Source: an uncultured Clostridia bacterium | GTDB lineage: Bacteria > Bacillota > Clostridia > UBA1381 | DNA length: 44,666 bases | Assembly (NCBI GenBank): GCA_934462945.1 | Contig: CAKSJF010000007.1 | Coordinates: 1 to 44,666, forward strand | Direction: 5' to 3' | Part shown: one piece after another, positions 24,814 through 33,696 of the stretch | Position numbering within the stretch: the stretch's first letter is position 1 | Layout of the letters: every line of letters starts with the position of its first letter | The notes under the pieces: generated by a model | The model's input: only the letters and a program-made list of their open reading frames with translations | The model's database searches: none | What the model was told of the DNA's origin: nothing | Program-made: the position numbers and the translations under genes

Positions 24814-27800
24814 AGTCAAAATAAACTGATAAATGGAATAGGGTTCTGCCGTAAATCGCAGACTGCTGCCGGATGAAATGCTTAGTTCTGTCTGCTCCCT
24901 CTGGTATTCCCTATCTAAAATTGCTCCAAGGTTTTTTGTTTTTAGAACCTCTGCCCGAACCGTCTGATGCGGTAGGGTGAGATTGGAAAAACAAAGCTCC
25001 ACCTCTTTTTTCTCACTTAATTTGTTCACTGCCGTAACAGTGATTTTACTGTCCCTTTCAGAGCAGAACACAGCCACCTGGCAAAATTCTGCACTCTGAT
25101 CCGGCTTCAACACCGAACCGCCGCAATGATTCGACAAAAGCTTTACTGCCCTTGCCGCCGGGGTCAGATGATATTGATCCAAAAACTGATAGTCCTCCGG
25201 AATATCCTCCTCTGCCGTGCGCAAGGTTGTATTCGCATAAACAAACCAGCGGTTCTGTGGATTAAACTTCATACCGTAGAGCATAAATCCGAAAAACGGA
25301 GATTCCAGATCGTGCAGCGTGGAGATTTTCCAGGGAGTTTCAAATAGAAGCTCGCCCCACTGATGCGCCGTGTTTAAAGCCATGGCAAAGGTATTCTGCA
25401 TCACACCTGCATCCCAGGATTCAAACCGCCAGACTGAGGTTTCTGTGGTGCACCTCTGATAGCTTTCTCCGGAGTCGTACTCTGCCGGCTGTCCGGCATT
25501 TCTTGCAAAGCCCATCTCGTTTTTCTCTAAAAGCGTGGTCAGATTGTCCTTATCCGCCGCCCCTGGCGTAATCCAATAGGCAAACGGATAATGTGCGCTC
25601 ACATAGTCCACATCCTCTAAGATACCATCCTCCCTGTAAAGCTGATCCAGGCTTGGGAATCCTCCGGTTGCGATGATAACCGCATCCGGAATTTTTTCTT
25701 TAATCACCCGAATCATCGGTTCAGTCAGCTTTGCATAGTTCTTCTCCGCAGTATTATCCGGATCGGAAAGCGCAGTTTTCTGCACATTCAGCGTGTAAAA
25801 ATCTTCATTTCCCAGCTCCCAATATTTTACGGTATACCCGCGGGAAAGCATCTGATCAATATTTTTCTCTAATGCAGCTGCCGCCTCGGTATAACGGTCA
25901 TAATCGTACAGATCTGTATTTTTTGCATAAACATTCGGACAGATCGCATGAATCGTTCCAGCGTCCGGGTCAACATAAAAGCTGGTATTTACCTGAAAAA
26001 TCGGCTCTATTTCGTTTTTGCGGCAAAAATCCAGAAACTCATAAAAATCGGTGTAGTACCGACTGTTCGGATCATCTGTGTTATACAGACCCCCGCCAAA
26101 TCCGCTCTTTGCCTTTTGATAAAGCTCGGCTGTTTTCTGCTCACCCTCTAAAAAATACTGATGGCATGCCAAACCGCCCGGAAAACGGAGCGACTTTGCT
26201 CCGGCATCTGCCAAGCCTCGGGAAAATTCCTGTCTTTTTGACCCATCTTCTGTTTCCGGCATTACACCGTAGTAAATACCGGCATAGTGAAAGGGTGCGT
26301 TATAGCAGAAATTTGTCGGCTGTAATACCTTTGGTTTTGACAGCCGGGTAAAGGAAAATGTTCCGTTTACCATCCCCGAAGAAACAGTTGTCTCGCCGAT
26401 ATGTGCCGCTGTGAGTGTGTCAATTTTATCCTCCAAATGCTCCCGTCCGATTTCGGGAAGACTCTCCGGCACAGCGCGTATGCGCAGCGCCTCCAAAAGT
26501 CCAATCCCCAGATCTCTGCCGGATAACTCCGTTTTGCCCCAAAGCATTCCGATTCCGCTTTTTAAAAAGCGGTTCGGATCGGTAAACATGCTGTAAAAGG
26601 TTTCTCCGGAAATTGGTTCTGCCGTGCCGCCGTCACTTTCAACTGCAATTTTTTGTAATGCATTTGCAGCATCCTGCCGGCTGATTGTTCCGTCCGGAAG
26701 ATCAATACCGAAAAGATGTGCAAGCTCCCGGTTTCCTAAAAGTTTTGCGTCCACTGTGTCCGAGACGGACGGCTCGTTTTCCGCAGCCGAGCCGTATAGC
26801 CGGATTTCCGAAAAACCGCCCCAGACCGCACCTGATGAAAAGCGGTAGGTATCAGTGATCCGCAGAACCAGATGCGTCATTTCTGTCAGCGTTTCATTCT
26901 CCGGCAGGATAAATTCCTGCATGGAGTTATTTTTTGAAAGGTCAACGGTTGCGGCATAAACCGGATTTTTTGTGTTGTTCCGATAAAGGTTTTCATCATT
27001 ATATGCATAAAGCGCCACCGTCTTTGCCATTGCCCAGTCTCCGTTCTGGACGGATTGCAGGCTGATTTTTTTGAGTGTGGTTAAGTTTTTAAAATGAAAC
27101 ACAATATCGTCTGCCTCAAGATTACTCATTGCAAAGAGTGTTTTTGCGTCCCCATCAAACGCATTTTTTATGCCATACTGTGTGGAAATTGTAATATTGT
27201 CATCCAAAAACTGAAAGTCGTTCTGATAGGAAAGCTCGTGTACCTCCGATTCCGCCCTTTCATAAACCGGAATCGGCGAGAGCGTCTCATCCCAATAATA
27301 AAGTCTTACCTCGCCGCTTTCCTCTCTCGGCACTTCCACCGAAAGCTGTTTGCTCCGGGCATGCAGAATCGTTTTTTCACTTCGGTACGTTTTTTTCAGT
27401 CTGCCGTTTTCATAAACTGCCGCGGCAAGAGAAACACTCCGATCCTGTTCGGCATAGTTTTTGATGCGTGCCGTATAGGTTGTTTTTGTGTCCCTCACAA
27501 CGCTTTGACAATTCTTGATTTTCATAGCCGGATGTTCCTTCCCGACCACATAGAAAGGAGCGTTCTGATCTCCGCTGCCCGAAAGGAGCGTTCTTCCGTC
27601 CAGCGCCAGCATCGGACGGATTCCCATTTTCCTGTTTGCCGGATAAAGGCTTACCCCGTTGTATTCATAAAAATACCGAACCGCGTCCTCTCTGCCCCAT
27701 GCCGCATCCCGGAAGAAAAAGCCGTACTTTGTGCCGGTGGGGTTTTCTCCTGCCGTTGCAGCTGCCGGAACAAAAAGCAACGGCTTTTGCATTTCGGATA

Positions 27801-28308
27801 AATCCCAGACTGACGGAAGAAATACCCGGTCGTCAGAAAGCTGATAGTATGCATTTTCATAATTCTGAACTGCAAGCCGCCAATCCCTGTTGTTTCCGTC
27901 ATTCCAGCGCCATGCCTCCTGTCCGCCGTCCGCACCGTCCGGTTTTGGGTGCATGCTCTGATTGGAAACGGTCAGAAGTCTTTGTTTTTCCTGTTCGGAA
28001 AAGCCGGACAAAAAACCGGGATCTCCGTCCTCATCCACCGCCGGATCACTGCTGTTGAGCCAGGAACGGAGCGCACTATCTTTCCAGATTCCAGAATCCG
28101 AATCAAATTCCTTATAGGCAATCACACCGGACGAAAAAAGCTGATAATCTAAAATGCCGTCTCCGTTGCAGTCCTTTTTTCCGCAGATATAAAAGCTGAC
28201 CGGTTCTTCGCGAAAGCTCCCTAAATTCACATAATCTCCGACCTCTGCCGCCTCTGCTCCCAAAGGAAACAGAAGCAGCAGAAACCATATCCATCTTTTC
28301 ATACGCAT
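24808..28308 (-). CDS. Secreted DUF6273 and putative clan GH-A glycoside hydrolase
   Basis: A 1166-residue exported mosaic protein. In order: signal peptide (1-20); DUF6273-type domain (about 24-245, with SLRSWLN-like and GIRPML segments); a beta-sandwich (about 260-350); a discoidin-like binding domain (about 370-507); an SLH-like helical region (about 520-610); and a barrel-like catalytic region (about 660-1165). The last has LRFPGGLACHQYF (708-720) and YWELGNED (829-836) with E835 as likely acid/base; E956 in TTETSVW is a nucleophile candidate. This fits clan GH-A, but I cannot assign a family. It overlaps the preceding gene as TAATG and has no strong ribosome site, so translation is probably coupled. 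Its C-terminal two-thirds is paralogous to the protein at 33693-36929. Confidence 0.7.
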   Translation of the reverse strand: MRMKRWIWFLLLLFPLGAEAAEVGDYVNLGSFREEPVSFYICGKKDCNGDGILDYQLFSSGVIAYKEFDSDSGIWKDSALRSWLNSSDPAVDEDGDPGFLSGFSEQEKQRLLTVSNQSMHPKPDGADGGQEAWRWNDGNNRDWRLAVQNYENAYYQLSDDRVFLPSVWDLSEMQKPLLFVPAAATAGENPTGTKYGFFFRDAAWGREDAVRYFYEYNGVSLYPANRKMGIRPMLALDGRTLLSGSGDQNAPFYVVGKEHPAMKIKNCQSVVRDTKTTYTARIKNYAEQDRSVSLAAAVYENGRLKKTYRSEKTILHARSKQLSVEVPREESGEVRLYYWDETLSPIPVYERAESEVHELSYQNDFQFLDDNITISTQYGIKNAFDGDAKTLFAMSNLEADDIVFHFKNLTTLKKISLQSVQNGDWAMAKTVALYAYNDENLYRNNTKNPVYAATVDLSKNNSMQEFILPENETLTEMTHLVLRITDTYRFSSGAVWGGFSEIRLYGSAAENEPSVSDTVDAKLLGNRELAHLFGIDLPDGTISRQDAANALQKIAVESDGGTAEPISGETFYSMFTDPNRFLKSGIGMLWGKTELSGRDLGIGLLEALRIRAVPESLPEIGREHLEDKIDTLTAAHIGETTVSSGMVNGTFSFTRLSKPKVLQPTNFCYNAPFHYAGIYYGVMPETEDGSKRQEFSRGLADAGAKSLRFPGGLACHQYFLEGEQKTAELYQKAKSGFGGGLYNTDDPNSRYYTDFYEFLDFCRKNEIEPIFQVNTSFYVDPDAGTIHAICPNVYAKNTDLYDYDRYTEAAAALEKNIDQMLSRGYTVKYWELGNEDFYTLNVQKTALSDPDNTAEKNYAKLTEPMIRVIKEKIPDAVIIATGGFPSLDQLYREDGILEDVDYVSAHYPFAYWITPGAADKDNLTTLLEKNEMGFARNAGQPAEYDSGESYQRCTTETSVWRFESWDAGVMQNTFAMALNTAHQWGELLFETPWKISTLHDLESPFFGFMLYGMKFNPQNRWFVYANTTLRTAEEDIPEDYQFLDQYHLTPAARAVKLLSNHCGGSVLKPDQSAEFCQVAVFCSERDSKITVTAVNKLSEKKEVELCFSNLTLPHQTVRAEVLKTKNLGAILDREYQREQTELSISSGSSLRFTAEPYSIYQFILTE

Positions 28309-30935
28309 TACCGGAACAGAATGACATCCTGCATGGTGGAGTAGAATACGCGAATCAGAACCTTGCTTCCGGGCGTCAGATCTGCCATCACACCCTTTTC
28401 ACATTTTCCGGTTTTGGAATCGTAAATGGTGATTGCCGCCGGACTTCCGCGGAACACTCTCTCCCGGACTGCCGCCGAGGCTGTAAAGTCAAGCTTTAAA
28501 TAAGTATCATTCTTTGTGACAACATATCCGACTGCAATTGCATTTCCATCATTTCTGCCCTCCGGATAAAGTGTGATTTCTGCATCATCCACACTCTTAA
28601 AGTACTGGTTATGCGTTGCATAGCCTTTATTATTCAGATTAAACCGGACAATATCGCCCTTTGCAATTTTTGTCTTTTGACCGCCCTTGGTGTAATAGAG
28701 TGCGTCATCAGAATCCAGCTTTACCGAAACCTTTTCACCTTTCTGATAGCCTGTGATCGTTGTAACCGGCTGATCATCCTCGCCCAGGCTTTCGCCAACC
28801 TCAGTCACTAAGATCAGGGCATTGTTGCTTTTCTGTGTGTCAAATTTCTGTGCCTGCCGCAGCAGCATAACCCCGGCAACATTATAATCATCCAGATTGT
28901 ATGCCTCTACGATATAATTCTGCGCATCCACAAAATAGCTGGTTGATTTGCTTTCATAATTTGCCGCGTCGTTAAAGACATCATCCGTTGCTCCGGTCTG
29001 CGGAACCATCAGAATCTTTGTGTCGGAATCGGTGTAAAATTCCGGGAAATTCATATCGTTTGTATCCTGCAAATAGATGGTAGAGCCTTTGCATTTACGT
29101 TCCTTTTCCACCGCACCCGGCTTTAAGATTTCGTTGGTACGCTTAATGCCGTCCAAGCCCTCCTGATCCTGGGTATAGATTGCCTTGATCCGGTCGTCCT
29201 TGTTCTTTTCAATATAGATCACCTGCCGCTGCTTTACTCCGTTTACCTCCGGCAAAAGCGGCTTTGCAATCACATTTTCTGCATATTCCTTCGGTGCGCC
29301 GTTCAGCTTCACCTTTTCTGCAAGATAGGAGGTCAGAATTGCGCCGTTCATCGTCACATACTTAATCCGGCAGAGATGCTCCTCATCCTCGGTACAGTCT
29401 CTTGCGTCTAACAGGAATACATATTCTCCCGAACGAACCGCGCTGTCCTCTAAAACGTCGACAATTTCGCCGTTTGTATTAAAAAGGAATGTCTGCTCTA
29501 CGCCGATTTCTGCATTAAATTTCGGCAAAACCTTTTTCAAAAAGTAGTTTGAAAGCGGATAGGTAACAGTATCAATCGAAATCTCATCCTCCGAAATACC
29601 GCTTGTGATTTTGCCGGTCAGGGTGTAATTGCAGATCTGCATATCCAGCCATTCGCCGTCTAAGCTTTTTGCATACTCCAGAACATCGCCCTTTTTTGCA
29701 TTGTCAAAGGAAACCTCTTTGCCCTCTTTTAGAAGTCTGCGGTAGTCCTTAGAACCGTTTTTCTTCACCAACAGCCGCTCGCCGTTTTTGCCGATTATCG
29801 TTTCGTCATAATCAGAATAAGTTTCCACGATCATCGTCTCATATGCCGTCACCCGGAGAAGCCATTCATCCTCATAATTGACAACTTTCATTTCTCCGAA
29901 CTGTTCCCCGGAAAGCTTTTCTAAAAGCTCTGTCGAGAAATCTGCCGTCTTGCCGTTATAGACAAAATCGCAGGAGAGCGGAATGCGGATCGTTTTTCCC
30001 TTTGCCGTGCCATCCTCATAGTGAAGAACCAGCTTTTGATTTTCCTTTGTAATCTCCTCTAAATCCTGACTTTTAATAACCGTTACATCATTTTTGTCCT
30101 TTGGAATCACCTCAACCACAACCGGATCGGACTCATCACGGTTGTCGATATAATAATCGACATAATAACCTAAATATTCCTCCGGATGCTCCATGGCAGT
30201 CTGGTACTCCACACCGTCGATCTCAATACTGGAAAGTGCGCCGCCGGACGCTCCCAAACCAAGCTTTGTGTACTGGTTTCCTGTCACTCTTCCGGATTCC
30301 TTTTCCATATCGAACACCGCCGTCATGTACGGCTGATCGTTCACAATATGGTAGGAGGGCGTCTGACCGCTGATTTCCATTGCCACATAGTCTGATTGCA
30401 GCATGTTATATACCATTTGGTACGCTTCCGAAACGGTAACCGTGCCATCTCTTGTAACATCCCGGAACAGCTGGTTGTAAACACCGGAATATGCGCCTGC
30501 AACATCCTTGACACCAACTGCCTCGGCTAAATTCTGAAAGCCAAGCGCACGCATTAGAATCAGCGCCGCATCGCTCTCATCCAAGGAATCATTAATTCCA
30601 AAAGAGCCGTTACCCTTGCCATATGCAAGCTCCACATTTGCACCGAAAATAACATTATCGTGCCGCCAGTCGTCCAGCTTGACATCCGAAAAGGTGAGAT
30701 ACTGTTTTTCGATATGAGAGCCTTTATCCAATGCCTGTACGGTCAGCCAGACAAATTCGCCCTTTTTGACCGGCTCGCTGTAGTCCTCGATTTCTGCCTC
30801 CTCCGGCAGAACAACGCCCAGCCGCTCTAAAAATCCGAACACCCTCGGTGCTTCCGTGGAATCCTGTGCAAAAACCGGGAGATTCAGCATACCTGCCGCC
30901 AAGAGACAGGATAAAACTTTTTTTAATTTTGTCAT
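28308..30935 (-). CDS. SLH-domain surface protein, unknown function
   Basis: An 875-residue exported protein with a signal peptide (1-23, ending VFA). The N-terminal part (about 33-182) has SLH-like repeats (LTFSDV...W, AYGKGNGSFGINDSLDESDAALILMRALGF-type pattern, then FRDVTRDGTVTVSEA), which could bind secondary cell-wall polymers. The remaining 690 residues are beta-rich with no recognised catalytic motif and many short repeated strand-turn units. AGGAGG precedes the ATG. It sits between a three-SLH protein and the second hydrolase in the operon. It may be a scaffold or an S-layer component that displays the hydrolases; this is inferred from context. Confidence 0.7.
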   Translation of the reverse strand: MTKLKKVLSCLLAAGMLNLPVFAQDSTEAPRVFGFLERLGVVLPEEAEIEDYSEPVKKGEFVWLTVQALDKGSHIEKQYLTFSDVKLDDWRHDNVIFGANVELAYGKGNGSFGINDSLDESDAALILMRALGFQNLAEAVGVKDVAGAYSGVYNQLFRDVTRDGTVTVSEAYQMVYNMLQSDYVAMEISGQTPSYHIVNDQPYMTAVFDMEKESGRVTGNQYTKLGLGASGGALSSIEIDGVEYQTAMEHPEEYLGYYVDYYIDNRDESDPVVVEVIPKDKNDVTVIKSQDLEEITKENQKLVLHYEDGTAKGKTIRIPLSCDFVYNGKTADFSTELLEKLSGEQFGEMKVVNYEDEWLLRVTAYETMIVETYSDYDETIIGKNGERLLVKKNGSKDYRRLLKEGKEVSFDNAKKGDVLEYAKSLDGEWLDMQICNYTLTGKITSGISEDEISIDTVTYPLSNYFLKKVLPKFNAEIGVEQTFLFNTNGEIVDVLEDSAVRSGEYVFLLDARDCTEDEEHLCRIKYVTMNGAILTSYLAEKVKLNGAPKEYAENVIAKPLLPEVNGVKQRQVIYIEKNKDDRIKAIYTQDQEGLDGIKRTNEILKPGAVEKERKCKGSTIYLQDTNDMNFPEFYTDSDTKILMVPQTGATDDVFNDAANYESKSTSYFVDAQNYIVEAYNLDDYNVAGVMLLRQAQKFDTQKSNNALILVTEVGESLGEDDQPVTTITGYQKGEKVSVKLDSDDALYYTKGGQKTKIAKGDIVRFNLNNKGYATHNQYFKSVDDAEITLYPEGRNDGNAIAVGYVVTKNDTYLKLDFTASAAVRERVFRGSPAAITIYDSKTGKCEKGVMADLTPGSKVLIRVFYSTMQDVILFR

Positions 30936-30951
30936 ACTCCAATCCTCCTGT

Positions 30952-33696
30952 TTATAAATTCAGTGCCTTGTATAATAAAACTGCTGCTTCGCGGCGCGTA
31001 ACCTCACGCTTTGCCCCAAAGCTTCCGTCCTCATAGCCGGAAAGAATTTTATTTGCCGAAAGTACCCGGCAGGCATCCTTTGCATAGTCCGAAATATCCT
31101 CCGCGTCTGTAAACTGCATCTCTGCTCCGTCCGAAAGCCGGTCTTTCAGAATGCGATAGAGAATAACCGCCAGATCCTGACGGGTGATTTTTTCTCCCAC
31201 ACCGAACCGATCCTCCGAAACACCCGAAATAAATCCGGCTTCTGCCATGGCGCGGATTGATCCTGCATACCATGCGTCCTCCAGAACATCGGTAAAGCCG
31301 ACTATTTTTTTCGGATCGGAAAGTTCGAATGCGCCTGCTGCCATTTTTGCAAACTGCTCTCTTGTCACGCTGCCGTCCGGCTCAAACAGATCCTTTTCCA
31401 TTCCGCTCAAAATGCCCTTTTGCGCTAAAGACAGGATTTCTGTTTTTCCCCAGGTCAGATTGGTGACATCCGAAAATGTGATCTTTTCCGGATCTGGCTG
31501 CGGTTCCTTCTGAATTTTATCCGGTGCGGTCACCGGGATATAGGAGGAGGAAGAAGAATTCTTTTTTGATCCTCCGCCGGAACTGCTGCCGCCTCCGCCG
31601 GTATACTCCTGCACTGAGCTTAGAGCAGACTGCCATTTGCTCTTTAATGCTGCAAGATCAGAAAATGATGCTCCGACCAGCTGATCATAAAGCTTCTTTT
31701 GCTGATTCGAGTTTAAATTCTTGTAAGTACTTCCCAGCGTGATTCCAATTGTCTCTGCACTTTCTTCCACAATTTCCTTTGCCTCACCGGCATTTTCCGA
31801 AAGCGCAACCGCCTTCAGGATAACTGTTTCCAAAAGCTTTTCCGAAACAGTTTCGGAGGTTAAGCCTAAGTCTGTCTTATTTTTCTTTACCATTGCATAT
31901 GCAGTCTTTTTGATCACATCTGCACTCTTTAAAATACCGCTATATTTTTCATTTTCCAGTACAGCATACGGATCGTCCGACTGATTAAACAAAATTCCTG
32001 CCACAATCCGGTTGAAAATCTCCGGGAAATTCTCCGGGGTAAACCCTTGCTCCGGAAGATTCTTTTTCAGCATTTCTGCCGCCAGCTTAGAAAACTCCTC
32101 TGTCGTTAAATCCTCTAAATAAAGTCCCTTTCCAAGCATGGAATTATGCTCCAAGCTATATGCTGCATCTCCGGAAAGAATTTTTGCGATTGTTTCTGCG
32201 TCCAGATCGGAAAAGCTTTTTAGCGTATTCTGATAAAGCTCTTTGCCTGCAATACCGATTTTCCCGGTCAACTGATTTTTCGAGCAGGTGGAAGAAACCG
32301 TCACATCATACCAGCCGCCGGCATTTTCGTCTGCTGCAAAGGAGAAGTCAAAGCCGCCATCCTGATCCGGTGTTTTTGCATCCAGATATAGAATCTGATC
32401 CTGATTGGAAACACGCACATTCACTGTCGCAAAAGGTGAGGAGGTTTCCTTACCGAGAATCGAAACATCAAAATTCTCCGCACTCTCTGCCATCCAGAAA
32501 GAATCCTCCCGATCCTCCGAAACAGCCGTTCCTGCCGGCTCGTTTCCGAATACAGAGGGCGCAGCCTTAGCCGCTCCGTCCTCACCGCAGAAGAATACCT
32601 TGAGACAAGATTTTTCCGCATTTTCAATCTTCATAGAAACCGAAACCGTATCACTGCCGCCCTCTGCGGTCAGCTCCTGCTGTTTGCAATCTGCCATCCG
32701 GACTTTTCCGTCTGCCGTCTCATAGCGAACTGCATAAAAGGTGATTTTTTCTCCGGCATTTCTGGCGGTATATTCTGCCTGAATTAGTATCTCTCCGTCT
32801 GACAGTGCAGAGATTTCTGCGCCGTCCTGCGACAGGGCGGTTCTTCCTGCTTCAAACGGAAACGCAATGCTGTAAGGATCGCTCTCCGTTCCGCTGCCGA
32901 CTACTTCTGCACCCGGCTGAATGTACATACACGGACGAACTCCCAGGGAGTTGTTTACCTCTGCCGCTGAAACAGAATCGTTTGCATACCACATGCGCGA
33001 AGCTGTTTTGGTACTTCCGTCCCGAATCCATCCATAGCCGTTTCCGGTAACGGTTTCTCCGTATACGTCCATGCATGCCTTTTCATAGCCGTTAAAGCCG
33101 CTTCTCGGCAGAATCCCATAATCTCTCATATCCAAAAGAGACGGAATAAACACATAATCAGAGGTTAACCGATAGTAGGCGGTGTTGATATCCAAGTCCC
33201 CGACTGCTGAATCAAGCACACCCGGCCACCGGTCGTTCCAGCCGATGGTATTGCTGCCGCCGTCCGGATTTAAGGCATTGTTGATCAGCGTTTTGTGTTC
33301 CTCCGGCACAATCAGTCTTTTTTCATTTTCGGATAATCCGATTAAATATCCCGGCTGATTTGCATATGTCGGCGCTGTTCCGGTATATGCCACCGTTTCC
33401 CGGTCACTGTTCAGCCAGGTGCGGAGTGATGAGGTTTTCCAATCTGAAACACCGTCCGCGGCATATTCCCGAAAAGAAACAAAATTTTTACTGTATAAAA
33501 ACAGCTCATCCTCTCCGTCTCCGTTCACATCCCGGCTGCCGCCGATCACATAATTGATCGGCTGACCGGCATAAGTACCAAACTGTAGAATCTTTCCCTT
33601 TTGTGCAGCTCCCAGGGTTTCCGCATGCACCGCCGGAACATAAACCGCACTAAGGAGTGCCACAGCCGCGCCTATACTGATGAGTTTCTTTTTCAT
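30952..33696 (-). CDS. Secreted DUF6273 protein with three C-terminal SLH repeats
   Basis: A 914-residue exported protein. The signal peptide ends near VHA (about 25). A DUF6273-type domain follows (about 30-260, with SLRTWLN and GVRPCMYI), then beta-sandwich regions and a helical part (about 490-690), a Gly/Ser-rich linker (700-718) and three SLH repeats (about 739-796, 797-850, 860-914), each with an FxDV/FTD start and a TR(E/Q/R) pattern. The SLH triplet should anchor it to the cell wall. DUF6273 is of unknown function and is also present in the hydrolase at 24808-28308. Its ATG overlaps the stop of the preceding hydrolase gene by four bases, behind AGGAGGGG. Confidence 0.8.
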   Translation of the reverse strand: MKKKLISIGAAVALLSAVYVPAVHAETLGAAQKGKILQFGTYAGQPINYVIGGSRDVNGDGEDELFLYSKNFVSFREYAADGVSDWKTSSLRTWLNSDRETVAYTGTAPTYANQPGYLIGLSENEKRLIVPEEHKTLINNALNPDGGSNTIGWNDRWPGVLDSAVGDLDINTAYYRLTSDYVFIPSLLDMRDYGILPRSGFNGYEKACMDVYGETVTGNGYGWIRDGSTKTASRMWYANDSVSAAEVNNSLGVRPCMYIQPGAEVVGSGTESDPYSIAFPFEAGRTALSQDGAEISALSDGEILIQAEYTARNAGEKITFYAVRYETADGKVRMADCKQQELTAEGGSDTVSVSMKIENAEKSCLKVFFCGEDGAAKAAPSVFGNEPAGTAVSEDREDSFWMAESAENFDVSILGKETSSPFATVNVRVSNQDQILYLDAKTPDQDGGFDFSFAADENAGGWYDVTVSSTCSKNQLTGKIGIAGKELYQNTLKSFSDLDAETIAKILSGDAAYSLEHNSMLGKGLYLEDLTTEEFSKLAAEMLKKNLPEQGFTPENFPEIFNRIVAGILFNQSDDPYAVLENEKYSGILKSADVIKKTAYAMVKKNKTDLGLTSETVSEKLLETVILKAVALSENAGEAKEIVEESAETIGITLGSTYKNLNSNQQKKLYDQLVGASFSDLAALKSKWQSALSSVQEYTGGGGSSSGGGSKKNSSSSSYIPVTAPDKIQKEPQPDPEKITFSDVTNLTWGKTEILSLAQKGILSGMEKDLFEPDGSVTREQFAKMAAGAFELSDPKKIVGFTDVLEDAWYAGSIRAMAEAGFISGVSEDRFGVGEKITRQDLAVILYRILKDRLSDGAEMQFTDAEDISDYAKDACRVLSANKILSGYEDGSFGAKREVTRREAAVLLYKALNL

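Noticed and set aside
25731..27801. Two plus-strand frames of over 200 codons opposite the DUF6273 hydrolase
   Set aside because: Antisense shadows of a coding region with clear motifs; no ribosome sites and no recognisable domain.
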